Of a stretch of DNA of 64,000 nucleotides, positions 11,856 through 22,642 are shown in pieces; within the stretch, counting starts at the first letter, position 1; each line of letters opens with the position of its first letter. Location: the NCBI GenBank assembly GCA_037952775.1, contig JBANAY010000004.1, positions 1,984,001 to 2,048,000 on the forward strand. The letters run 5' to 3'. The notes beneath the pieces are model-generated. The model had not been told where the DNA came from. It made no database searches and saw only the letters and a program-made list of their open reading frames with translations. Made by a program: the position numbers and the translations under genes. Source of the DNA: Clonostachys chloroleuca (lineage: Eukaryota > Ascomycota > Sordariomycetes > Hypocreales > Bionectriaceae).

Positions 11856-12743
11856 TCAAAGTAAGAACAGTCGCCTTGTTTGCTCAATCGCCATCCGAAG
11901 CTTCTCACACACAACAGCGTCGACATACTGCCCAACAGCGGCATTCATTCCGACAGATAGAGTTTCATATAGTACCATCTGCTCCGACTTTGGATGGCCC
12001 AACAACCTATCCATATGGGCCTGCAGTGCTTGAAGGTTCTCAAAGAAAATGGAGGCACAGACACGATGAGAAAGGGGCCCCTCTGAAGAAAACACACCAA
12101 CGCGGACAGGTTGGAGCTTGATCTGGTCACCATTAGCGCATCCTAGGATCATCGAGATTTCGGTAACGATCCTATCACAGATGGTGGCAAGAAGGATTCG
12201 AATACTCGGAAGAGCAGAGCAGGGGCATCTCAGAATGCTCAGAATCTTGCCGATTGCGTCGTATTGAGCGGCAAAGATGTTGCCGATCGGGAGGGGCAGG
12301 TGAGAGCTGGTACGGAAGGCTTCATGGTGAATGCAATGAGGGCCCGTGGTATTCTTCGCGTTCCCAATATTCCGGAGGAGCATTATGGCAACCGTGATGC
12401 AGGCATGCGGAGTGTTGAGGCAGAACGTCTCCCGCTCAAAACACGAGTCAGCTGCGCCTCTTGAGCCACAGTGTGCGACGCCCTGGCCGTGGTAGGCGCT
12501 GGCTTGCGATGCCGGGATTCCCTCCATTAAGTGATTGAAATCTATAGGACTGGAGACTTCAGATTCTGGAGGTAGCGTCGGAGGATTGGTGACTGAGCCT
12601 TCAGGGGTGGCAGGCTGGGAAACTATTGCGAGAGCACTGCTACCCAACTGCACTCCAACCCTCTCAATCGCATTCCGAGAGGGGTCGTATGAATATATTC
12701 CGCCAAATTCAATTCCGAAAGCGGGGGAAGATGAGGCAGACAT
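11856..12743 (-). CDS. AflR-domain protein lacking a Zn2Cys6 DNA-binding domain
   Basis: Single-exon protein of 295 residues. The C-terminal half resembles the aflatoxin-regulatory (AflR) domain: a helical block IGKILSILRCPCSALPSIRI (163-182) followed by LLATICDRI. This parallels the block around ILICPCS in the regulator at 14856. The N-terminal 70 residues are Ser/Pro-rich and contain no Cys cluster. I searched upstream on the minus strand to 14.1 kb for an exon carrying the six-Cys motif and found none. It is therefore either a truncated regulator, a genuine DNA-binding-domain-free family member that could act by protein contact, or a degenerating paralogue. It is head-to-head with the full-length AflR-like gene, with 2.1 kb between start codons. 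Confidence 0.65.
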   Translation of the reverse strand: MSASSSPAFGIEFGGIYSYDPSRNAIERVGVQLGSSALAIVSQPATPEGSVTNPPTLPPESEVSSPIDFNHLMEGIPASQASAYHGQGVAHCGSRGAADSCFERETFCLNTPHACITVAIMLLRNIGNAKNTTGPHCIHHEAFRTSSHLPLPIGNIFAAQYDAIGKILSILRCPCSALPSIRILLATICDRIVTEISMILGCANGDQIKLQPVRVGVFSSEGPLSHRVCASIFFENLQALQAHMDRLLGHPKSEQMVLYETLSVGMNAAVGQYVDAVVCEKLRMAIEQTRRLFLL

Positions 12744-14743
12744 GTGTTATTGAGAAAGATCCAGATCGGAATATTCAGTAGGAATAGGGGGATCAGCAGC
12801 TCCTCACACAACCCAAGAACCAAATCACATTATGATCAACGCTAAAGAGCAAATTTTCTTCATTTTATACCGAGAAGACTTCAGCAAGTATCCGAGCTCG
12901 TGGCAGCTGTTGCATAATAGTGCCGTCAGCTACGGCCAAAGGTGCAGCTGTTGATGGACGAGCCGTTCGTGTAACGGAATCCTCACCCCTGTTAATATTG
13001 ACGCCGATCTCCCGGAGGCAGGTGATTCCTTAGCTTGTGGAATGTTTCCATAAATCGGAACTAAAATAAGAATACATCTTCAGGGATTATTACAGGCTCA
13101 GCTTCGACCCTAGTCTGGACGTTTCAGGGCAGCGCTGACCTCCCATGGTGACTTCTGGCAACTGAATACAGCATTTCACACGGTGAGACCTCAATATTCG
13201 TGGCTTTTTGCACCTTTAATGCATGCTAATCTCTTGGCGTCTATACGTCAAATATTCTTCCGATTCGTCTGCCTGTCGTTCTCCGGAGGACAGGGATCTC
13301 CGCCAAGAGCAAAGCACAGCATCCAGCCGAGGTACCTTTGTCTGACCCATTCTTCGCAGCAGTCGGCCGCTGCCATTTGACAAGCTTCCCTCAAATATAC
13401 GTGGAGGGGTGCAGGAGGGTGCTGTGTTTTCCCTTGGCCTTCTGGACCTGAAGAGACACCACAGGCTCATACATTGGCCAGTAACAGAAGCCACCGACAT
13501 CACTATGTTTTCGTCCCTGGTCCTATCCAGTCATATTCAACATACTCCTCGCTGGTGGTGAACTCTATTTCCAAGAAGGGGCGCTGGATATAGGTAATGT
13601 TCATGCAGTTTATGCAGGTGACAGTTCTGGTTTGCAGCCCAGCCTCCGCCATGGGGAACGCCCTTGGCGTCCGGGCAAAGGAATAAGCAAATGGACTGTT
13701 GACGCGCAGTCCAGAACGAGCGGGACGCGCCCAGCCCGTCAGTGGAGAGAGTTCTGCTCATCCTGTGGGACACAGGCTGACCGGCCGTGACAGACCTATC
13801 GCTGTGCAGGACTGATGACGGACGGAGCAAAAGGTTCAAATGTGCACTCGCTCGTGCATGACCTGAAATGCACCCCACTCGCCACTCTCTCTCCGCTGAC
13901 TTCTGAGCAGGACCAAACGGATAGTCTCCTGCAAGATGCAACAGGGTTGGGCTTGCAGCCTGCTTTCTCTGGCGTAACCGGCGTGGGCTCGCCGAGAAGT
14001 ACAGATGAGGGGATAAAGTCAATAAGCTCCTGGAGGTGCAATGATCCTTGCAGAAGGATGACCAGTCGCATCTTCGCATCTTGCGTGCACGGATCGTGGA
14101 ATGGAAAGCAAAGTCTATGGGAATGGGATCGAATGGCGCCTAGCAGTTGATCCTTTAGCCTTTTGATGCAGTACTAGGTCTTCCTAGAATTGACGGAGAC
14201 TGTCTGGAGAGGGGAAAATGCCGTCTATTTACCACTGACTGGCTGGCATAGGGGGGCCTTCATCACCAAATGCCTCAGCTACGTTGGAAAGATGTGAGTT
14301 TCCCAGTGCATGTACCGTACGTATTACATACATTTCCCCAGTACATGGAAGGTAACCAAGCACACCAGCTAACACGAGATTATAAAGGCGCACATATGCA
14401 TGCTACTAAACGTTCCCTGCTTTCACACCGGGATCCTCTCTCGGGCAATGGCACATGTGCTGCCGTGCTACACAACGTACAGAGACGTAGCCGATGAATG
14501 GCCTCCAACCTCTCAGCTTGGATCGGCGCAGGAGGAGCATGACCAAGGAAAAGAGAGTATCTCCTCAGCCTTGGGCTGCCCTGCTCAACATTCAGGCCGT
14601 ATGGACAGCCAACCAAAGGAGGCATCAGCATCCAGGTAGCATTGGTATATATATATTGATGAGTGAGGAAACGTGCTGTCCGAGATAAAGTTTTCCTCTG
14701 TCTATCCAGAATGCGTTGAGGTAAGGCGAATTGGACCTATTCG

Positions 14744-14767
14744 TTCGCCTTCGCCTTCGCCTTCACC
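14744..14767. repeat. TTCGCC hexamer microsatellite
   Basis: Four consecutive TTCGCC units (the last is TTCACC) about 90 bp upstream of the AflR-like start codon, probably in the 5' leader. Confidence 0.8.
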
Positions 14768-14832
14768 AATTGTTCTTTGATATATACTTGAATTATCACA
14801 CTTCCCCAGTCTCGACCGATTGACAGAATCAA

Positions 14833-14843
14833 TCGATTGACGA
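14833..14843. promoter_or_regulatory. AflR-type palindrome TCG-N5-CGA
   Basis: TCGATTGACGA ends 12 bp before the ATG at 14856. It matches the consensus TCG-N5-CGR known for AflR of Aspergillus and is the palindromic form. The position suggests autoregulation of the downstream AflR-like gene, but a site this close to the ATG may lie in the transcribed leader and could instead repress. Confidence 0.35.
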
Positions 14844-14855
14844 GCCCCGCCGACA

Positions 14856-15989
14856 ATGGCCCCGGAAAAGCCACCTGACACTGTTGGGACGAAGCTCAAA
14901 GACTCCTGCGACGCATGTTCGGCCTTCAAGGTTAGATGCACCAAGGAGAAACCGATCTGCAGCCGATGCTGTAAGATGAAACGGTCGTGTCGCTACAGTC
15001 CAGCCCGACGTGCCGGTCGGCCGCATCGATCAAACAGTTCCTTTGCACCCAAGATTGGAGGCAGAGCCAGCATCATTTCCGCCGCCCCAGAGCAGGGCGG
15101 CGGCGGTGCAAATGGGATCCTTCAGATCTCCATGGCTATCAACCAACAGCAGCAACAAGCTCTCGTCGTGACGGACGGAGCCCACGAGAACAACAGGACG
15201 GCAACAACAGCAGCAGCGACCAGTCGCAGAAGCGTCTATCCCTGGCTGACGTTGGGCTCTGGCACCAGCAGTGGGGATGGATGGGCAGGCCTGCAGCCGC
15301 CGCTCACACCGTGGGCGGAGGGCGTGATGGAACTATCCCTGCCCAGGCCGTTGCCTGCCAGCAGCTCCTCCTCCTCCTCGTGTCCCTCCTCCGCAGTCGC
15401 AGTCCACACCTCTGCCATGACGCCCAGTCCCTCCTCGTGTTGCTCAGCCTCTACCTCAGGGACCGACCCTGCGGCCATGTGTGGCACTTCGGCCGGCGCC
15501 ACCGGCAGCACCATTGCGGGAGGTGTGTGTTGCGCCTCGGACTGCGTCGACTGCTCTACCATCGCCCTCAGTGTCCTCGAGAGCCTCACTGCCGCACGCC
15601 CCTTCTCCCCTGGATCCCCCGTCACGACCGCCCAGGGCATCTCCGTCGCCGACTCCATCAAGGTCGTCAGCCAGATCCTCATCTGCCCCTGCTCCCAGCG
15701 CCATGAGGTGGCCATGCTGGCGGCGTCGGTATGCAGCACGCTGCTGGACATGCTGGAGCACGGCCTCGGCCACCTGACCTGTGCGTCTCAGCTCGCGCAG
15801 GTGATGCAGCAGCTGCAGGACATGGCCTGTCTCGTCGGCCAATTCTCTGGGAGGTATGCGGATGGCGTGAGGGAGCAGGCTGAGGCGCTGGTGGCGTCTG
15901 CATTGAAGCTGAGATTGCGCGGGTTGATCAATACGGTGACGGGCGCCATGCCGAGGACAGGTGATTCGCTGGGGCTTGCCTCCCGATAA
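14856..15989 (+). CDS. AflR-like Zn2Cys6 transcription factor
   Basis: Intronless nuclear regulator of 377 residues. The N-terminus carries C18-x2-C21-x6-C28-x6-C35-x2-C38-x6-C45, and the sequence KVRCTKEKPICSRC with a following RRAGRPHR basic stretch is the style of AflR/GliZ-type secondary-metabolism regulators. A Gln run (97-101) and a Ser/Thr-rich linker (169-215) follow. The C-terminal AflR-like domain (about 225-360) contains ILICPCSQRHEVAML (274-288). The family normally controls a secondary-metabolite gene cluster. The MFS transporter at 17.8-19.5 kb and the P450 at the window start could belong to one, but no backbone synthase is present. GC-rich codon use in the second half differs from the AT-rich flanks. 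Confidence 0.85.
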   Translation: MAPEKPPDTVGTKLKDSCDACSAFKVRCTKEKPICSRCCKMKRSCRYSPARRAGRPHRSNSSFAPKIGGRASIISAAPEQGGGGANGILQISMAINQQQQQALVVTDGAHENNRTATTAAATSRRSVYPWLTLGSGTSSGDGWAGLQPPLTPWAEGVMELSLPRPLPASSSSSSSCPSSAVAVHTSAMTPSPSSCCSASTSGTDPAAMCGTSAGATGSTIAGGVCCASDCVDCSTIALSVLESLTAARPFSPGSPVTTAQGISVADSIKVVSQILICPCSQRHEVAMLAASVCSTLLDMLEHGLGHLTCASQLAQVMQQLQDMACLVGQFSGRYADGVREQAEALVASALKLRLRGLINTVTGAMPRTGDSLGLASR

Positions 15990-17757
15990 TAATGTATTCT
16001 CTTTTTGCACAAGTCTGTCCCCTCTTAATTATGAATAAATGTACAATGATTCGAGTACATGATCGTCGGCCGTAATCCGGCGTGGCCCTACAGCTCGTAT
16101 CCGTTCCTGTCTCCCCACGATAGGGTGGAGCATAATCGTGAGGCCCGTATGCATAATATTTCGAGCAGCATTGAACTGTTCCTGCTCACTTTCAGCTGCC
16201 ATCTTTCTGAGCGTGGTGTTCATCATGTCCTCTTGTCGCTCTGTCGAGATGGGGCTGGCTGCTAAGGGGGCTGCAGATATGGTTGGCTCGCTAGAAAGAG
16301 GTCCCATCAGTGCCTCAATCCAGTGTTATTTTATTATTGAGTGTAACACAATGCCTAGAAATGAAACCTGTGTTCATTCTGACCCCTAGAAATCAATAAC
16401 ACTTCGCAATCAATCTCTCAATCTCATAGCATGCTTGTGCTCGACCAATTACTCATCTACTCTTCCATGCGTGAGCGACGTTACCAACATATGGTATCTT
16501 TCCGATCATTTCAGTGGCAAGATAAATATAAAAAAGGCTGCTGTTACATGCCATCAAGCCTATATCAACCCAGAAATCCCCCGTGATTGCCTCTGGACAG
16601 CTTAATTTCCCACATGAAGCAAACCACCATATAGATCATGTTACGAATTGAACCTTCCACCACGCTTTGTATTCCGAGTCAAACGGCATGTCCTCCTACA
16701 AAAAAAGTAGTCCATGGACCGTTCTATCTTATTTTCGAATTGAATCGAGAAAAATTAGCCAACGAGCCGATCACCCCGCGATGATCCTAAATGATTCAAA
16801 AATCAAGTACATCCGACATGATATTCAAACTAATTATTAGTATTTTTCTGATTAACTAATATTCCTTGTCCAGAGAACTTAAAAGCTAGCATTCAAATAT
16901 TCACAGAGCGATTCTAAGACGCCATGCTCTATAAAGGTATTATTTGGGAGTAATGTATCCAGAGGAAACGGGGACAGTTTGCTATAACAGTACGTCTTCT
17001 GCATCATGTGTGCTGCCACACCACTTATTTTAGCTATAAATATTCATCCCAGGGGAAATTATATGACCTGAAAAAGAAATCTTGAGATATATACTTCTCA
17101 TGGCTGATGAGATCTCCGATTATTTCACAGCAGTTTCAAGTACATAGGATGGGAGATGTAAAAGGTCGGATGTGTGGGAGGCCCTCCTTATCCGGATTGG
17201 ACGCTCAGCTGTCCTGAAATTGGGTCGGAAATGCGTTATTCCCTTGTCTTTTCTCTTCTCATCATCTTCATTACCGGAATACACATCTCAACCCTATATC
17301 TATCGGCCTCAAGTCGTCGGCGTGGGGCCGGGGTAGTGGAGCCACAAACCCGGGTGACGGAGCTTAGGGCTATAGTCAGCGGCGTCTTCACCCTGCTTGA
17401 GCGTCTAGCTGGATAATTGCATCTAAAATATAACAATTCTTTAATCCATGCGAGCTAAATGCATAGGGCCTGCCTCGTCACCCCTGCACTCTTTGCCTAG
17501 AGAAGAATTTGCATCAAGGAAAGGATGCCCAGTTCTTTGTCCTGTAATCTAATTTCCTACTTGGATAAATCTTTCATCTTCGGTACAGAGTTTAAACTAT
17601 ACTTGATAAAATGAAACATTGACTGAATTGAAACCGATAGTCAGAGCATATTTCGTATATCTTAGAAGCTCTGAATTAAGAGGTAGTACTTAGTTTAAAA
17701 AGTGCAATCCTACTTGACGAACTTTGCATCCTATCTATCAATCTCGTAGAGGCCAAA
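15990..17757. other. AT-rich intergenic region, no supported gene
   Basis: About 1.8 kb between the AflR-like regulator and the 3' end of the MFS transporter. A 92-codon minus-strand frame at 16029-16307 is the only stretch that looks remotely protein-like, but it has no recognisable domain or splice partner. Confidence 0.45.
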
Positions 17758-19546
17758 TCATCTTGACCACCGTTCCACACTAGATGCAGTAGCAATTCTC
17801 ATCCGCTTCCCGAAAAGCCAAAGGGGAACTGTGAGCAGTCCAAAGATCCCCATCAACATTCCGAATATACCAAAGGGCTCTGCTGCCCCCCGCTCCTCGA
17901 TCCAATGAGCAACAAAGAAGGTCCAAGAAAAGGCGATGACGGCCCGGAGAATTGTGACCATGGTTAGGCAGTCAGCTGCCAGAGAATGATAGGAGTCAAC
18001 AAGCTAGTCATTAAGAGGACTGGTTAGCACATTCGCTGGTCTGTACGTGGGTCTATAATCAACTCACGTAGTTGAAGCCCACTGATGGCACTTGCATCAA
18101 TCCGAAGGACAGCATAGCGAATCCTGCCTCAAGACCGACCCATCTATAGGGGCCCGGGTTCTGGGCACAAAACCCGAATACGAAGAAGCCAGAGGTTGTT
18201 ATTGCGAGAGGGAAGAACATGGTAGGCAAGCGGTGCTCTGCCTCAGTAACACCGTGCTGATTGTTTTTCCGAACTTGCCTTCTGACAATTCTATCGGAAG
18301 TAAAATGAGTGTAAATATATCCGAGGGCGGTGCCTATCAGGCCACCCACGTTTATCAATCCTGCATTTGCGCCCCAGAGATAAGGAGGCTCTGCGACGAG
18401 CTGAGCACCGATGGTAGAAATGGTCACTACACCGCCGACTAAGCCAGCATAATGAAGCATAACTACCAATGTTCCAGGAAGGTATAGAGATTTCCAAGGT
18501 CTTATTGCCAATGTCAAGATATTACCCCGGACAGGCCCGAATCCTAGAGACTGTATGAATGTAAAATGTTTCTGTTCTGTTGGGTTGGCGTCCTCAATTC
18601 TTTCAGATTGGGCCTTTGAATCATTAACCTGATCCTCTGGCGATTGGTCAGTCTGATAAATAGGCCGTTCGAATAGAGTCTCGGGAACGAAGATAGCCAT
18701 CCCAACAAAGGAAAACGCTGAAAGCGCAGTTCCCACCCAAAATGTGTATTCCCAACCTTTATCAAAGGCGATGTAGCCACCTGCTAGACCACCAACGAAC
18801 GGGCCGAGGGAGAGAAACACGGTGTAGACGCCCATTGCTCGCCCACGCTGGTGCACAAAGAACATTTCGCCGGCCACGACTGGTGCTACTGAATCAGCAG
18901 CACCACCCCCTGCTCCTTGAAAAAGTCTCGCGGCAAAAAGAGAATGAAAGGAGGGCGCTACGCCGCACCATATCGTACAACATGTCATGAGAAGTGAGGC
19001 CAATACTAGAACAGGCCGTCTCCCCATCCAGTTTGACAAAGGCACCCACCATATATTAGAGGCACCGAGAAACAAAATGTTTATCTGTTACACTCATGTA
19101 TCAGTGTCGGCACGGCTTTTATTATAGTTTGGGGACACCGTACTGCAATCAGTGTGGATAGCTCGGAATAAGATCTTTGGTCGTGAGGAAAAGTGAAGTT
19201 CCATAATTGCAATGCAGGAGCAATCCCTGAGCTGGTGAAGTTTGCAACGAATGCATAGAACGACACCATGAAAAGTGCTACTAGCTTTCTCCAGAAGGGA
19301 AAGTTTAGGGGATCTCGGGGATTAGAAGAAGGTTGAGGTTGTCTGACTAGTCCATTACTTGAGGGACCCTCTATACCCACATCTGTACCGTTTTCTATAT
19401 GTTATAATATATTAGCTTGAAACTTGGCTATAAGCATGACAGAGTAGACCCAAGTCGAGCAACTAACCAAGCAAAATGACGGTCCCAGGAGGGGTTGCGG
19501 CTCTAACTTCGGAAGGAGAAAGCTCGAATGCCTCTTTCCAGGCCAT
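17758..19546 (-). CDS. Major facilitator superfamily transporter (DHA1-type)
   Basis: Plasma-membrane transporter of about 530 residues. Exons on the minus strand: 19546-19468, 19394-19144, 19084-18068 and 18003-17758, with introns of 73, 59 and 64 nt that keep one frame. The short first exon supplies the PPGTV motif common before the first membrane helix in fungal DHA1 carriers, and exon 2 the DPLNFPFWRK motif. The loop after helix 2 carries NWMGRRP (the MFS signature), and ARLFQGAGGGAADSVAP follows in helix 4. A charged central loop (about residues 270-310) separates the halves. The fourth exon gives the last helices. Substrates may be drugs, toxins or metabolites; the sequence does not decide. 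It is the nearest transporter to the two AflR-domain genes. Confidence 0.88.
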
Positions 19547-21174
19547 TTTGACCACATAAGATTCAAAAAAGATATTATCCGGAGGAAAAGTTTGACCTAT
19601 GGCAGTTGGTGAGTTCGGGAAGGGTCCTGCCTCTCTAGAGGGTGGACAACTTATATTTATAGGAGACACTCAGTTTGCGGGGTCCTCAGATTCAAGAGTT
19701 CCTCAAATCTGGGGGACATTGATCCAAATGAAGCCTAATCTCATCTTAGATCCCAAGCTTTCCCCCCACCGTTCCGCGATATCAGCACCTTACGAAGTTT
19801 AAACTCTTTAGGCCATGGCCTCCTCCTCAGTCCCGAGAGCAACTCCACCTTGCCGAAGCACCGGAACCTGAGGGTGGCCAGACGAAGATAATAAAGTAGG
19901 ATGAATCAGATTCCTCATCTTATTAATAATGCTTATCTTGTAGTGACTCACTCCTAAATGAGAAAATATTGCGAATATTGACCAAGCCTTCGTCCGACCT
20001 TTCAGGAGGTATTTGGCGAAATACGTGTCTCTCATCTGTCGGGATTCTCAAGGAAATTACATTTGCAATAAAGGGCTTGAGGACTTAAATTGTGTAGAAA
20101 TACTAGCGAGATTAGAGGTCATTGGATAGCGGGCGGTATACCAACCCAACCGTCCTCGTTGGTGCTGGCTCACGATTGAGATGCATTTCTATGGCCGCTA
20201 GAAATTCACTGTCCCTTTTAACCTAGTCAAAACTCATATTTATCGCCTTATTACTAGCCGTCATTGTGCAAGAAATCCCCATGAGATCACCAGTGAGTTT
20301 GCGCCTCGACATAGGCCAGGCTACAGGGCGAAGTAGCATCCCTAACGATGGTCAGGAATCTGCGCCTCAAGGGTTTGTTAATGTGCCAGTCAAATATATC
20401 AGTAGTCCATAACCTCGGGCGAGATAAAAGTCACCTGCCCTTCAAACTGGCGATGATTTGGGGCAATCCAGGGTTGCATCAGTGTCCTGCTGGGAAGTCT
20501 TAAGACCCTTATCTATTTGGCATAATTCTTGCTTTCCCACTGGGGAAATACGAGCGACTGCGACGATCCAGAGCACAGCATAAATGCGGGTAAGAGTTCC
20601 GTTGGTGTTCGTTTTTCTTCGGCAACGGCATGAAGCCGGGAAGTGGCCCACAAATGCATGCAACTGCAACAGGCACGGTGCAATTATTCAAAGGCAGCTG
20701 GATGCTCAAACGCAGGCATCAGGACATGTCAGCTACATATTGAAGATGGGAGAAGCGAAGATGGTTTAAGAAGGTGTCAGATCAGACCAGCCCAGGCGGA
20801 CAAAATAATTGGGGCGACGCTGGACTTTGGGCCTGTGACAGTTGCAGCTGCTCCCACGTGTGAGGCGAGTTAAATTACGACCTGCAGCCTTTCACCACCT
20901 TCCATCCATCCAACAATCAACTAATCCGAAGACTGGTGCCATGGGAGAGGATGCCGCTGCTTGAATTCCCGAGGATGGTCTCTAGGTGCCTCTGAGCCAC
21001 TGCCTGACTGGCTGCGCCATCCCCGGACTGGTGCATTCCATCGCCAGGCGGGAGCCGTTTGAAGGGTTGGCCTGCCACCACCGCACCGCAATCCAATCTC
21101 GCGGGCGCCGGCATCCTCGTCGTGTAATGTAATCTAGGAGATCGCGAGAGCATATATTAATCGCCCCGTCCGCC
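19547..21174. promoter_or_regulatory. Divergent intergenic region between MFS transporter and phosphoesterase
   Basis: About 1.6 kb that must hold the promoters of both divergent genes. Short frames here have no recognisable features. No TCG-N5-CGR match was noticed upstream of the transporter. Confidence 0.4.
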
Positions 21175-22642
21175 ATGGAGATGGACGGGAAGGCCTTGGG
21201 CCGCCGGTGGACGAGGAAAAGACGAAGTTTGCCAAAGCGCGGCACCACATTCACGTTATTCGTCCTGCTTCTCATATGTGTCTCGGTCTTCTTGTATCGC
21301 CGCTCATTCGACATGCTGCGCCAGTCCCTTGTCGGCTCGCTGTTCGTGGGCCTGTCCTGCCAGATGCCCTTTCAATACACTGGCCCATTGAGATTCAAGT
21401 CGGATGGCACCTTTCAGCTCTCCATCTTCGAGGACCTGCACTTCGGTGAAAGTGAGACGCTGTCCCATCCCTTCAACTTTAGACCACGCCGTATTAACTT
21501 ATCGTATAGATGCTTGGGATCAGTGGGGACCTCAACAAGACATTAACTCTGTCCAAGTGTTGAACAAGGTCCTAGATTTTGATACCCCAGACCTGGTCGT
21601 CCTCAATGGTGATCTCATTACTGGGGAAAACACGTACCTGGAGAACAGCACCGACTACATCGACATGATCGTCGGGCCCATGGTTGAGCGTGGCCTCAGC
21701 TGGGCATCTACCTATGGGAATCACGACTACCAAGTGAATGTGACGGGGAAAACGATCCTGGAGCGTGAGAAACGCTGGCCAAACGCACGCACGACTCAGA
21801 TGGTTTTCGCACCCGATGCTGGCGTGTCCAATTACTACCTACCTGTCTACGGCGCCAACTGCACCTACTATGAAAGATGTGCCCCCGAGCTTCTCCTCTG
21901 GTTCTTTGATAGTCGCGGAGGCTTTCGCTACCAGGAGTGGAATGAAGACGGCTCGCCCATTGGCCATCCCAATTGGGTTGATACAAGTGTCGTGGACTGG
22001 TTCAGCCAGACGAATGCCAAACTCGTCCACAAGTACGGCAGAATGATTCCATCCCTCGCCTTCACCCACATACCGTCCTACGCCTCCCTTGCGCTACAGG
22101 CGGGACCTGGCGTCGATGCCAACCGCCAGCCCGGCATTAACGACGATTATCCGCTTGCTCCCCAGGCACAGGGCTGGTGTTCCGATGGTCGCAACGACGG
22201 CAGTTGTTCCTACGGCGGGCAGGATATACCTTTCATGAAGGCCATCAGCGAGACCCCCGGGCTGATGGCTCTCTTCTCTGGCCACGACCACGGAGCAACT
22301 TGGTGCTACAAATGGGACACTCTTGTCCCAGGAATGACGGTCCAGGGGAACGGTATTAACCTCTGTTTTGGTCAGCACAGTGGCTACGGAGGGTATGGAA
22401 ATTGGATCCGCGGCGCTCGCCAAGTTCTCGTCTCTCAAGAAATGCTCCAGGATCTCGCCGTCGACACGTGGATCCAGCTCGAGTCTGGCGACACCGTGGG
22501 TTCTGTGACGCTGAACACGACCTACAACCAGGACAGCTACCCCGCCACGCCAAACGACAAAACATACTGCCCTACCTGTAACTACACCGTTATTACCCCC
22601 CAGCCAGGCACGAAGCGCTCACACTCTTCGGATCTAGGTTAA
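21175..22642 (+). CDS. Calcineurin-like metallophosphoesterase, membrane-anchored (Dcr2-like)
   Basis: Two exons (21175-21451 and 21510-22642, intron 58 nt) encode 469 residues. A basic N-terminus (RRWTRKRR) is followed by one hydrophobic helix (about 24-41), suggesting a type II membrane protein. The metallophosphatase metal ligands are visible in order: D87 and H89 in EDLHFGE, D127 in NGDLITGE, N163-H164 in GNHD, H279 in FTHIPS, and H351 and H353 in GHDHG. The intron lies inside the first motif, and splicing gives FGENAWDQWGPQQD. The length and the WDQWGPQQD, GDLITG and GNHD spacing fit fungal purple-acid-phosphatase-like proteins related to yeast Dcr2, which dephosphorylates Ire1. The substrate here is not known. 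Confidence 0.87.

Larger units (their letters stand above)
12744..14855. promoter_or_regulatory. Shared divergent upstream region of the two AflR-domain genes
   Basis: 2.1 kb between divergent genes with no supported coding sequence. Three matches to the AflR consensus TCG-N5-CGR are visible: 12967-12977 (ends CGG), 13276-13286 (ends CGG) and 14833-14843 (ends CGA, fully palindromic). About two such matches are expected by chance in this length, so only the proximal palindromic one is notable. Confidence 0.35.

Noticed and set aside
13537..14150. Overlapping frames on both strands in the AflR-pair intergenic region
   Set aside because: Products are Arg/Ser/Cys-rich and unlike real proteins, and they overlap each other. 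None carries the missing Zn2Cys6 cluster.
14987..16010. Long alternative frames over the AflR-like gene (for example 14987-15706 plus and 15456-16010 minus)
   Set aside because: They are shadows caused by the GC-rich codons of the AflR-like gene; the frame at 14856 has the domain evidence.
16029..16307. 92-codon minus-strand frame
   Set aside because: The translation looks mildly protein-like, but it has no domain, splice partner or conserved motif I can name.
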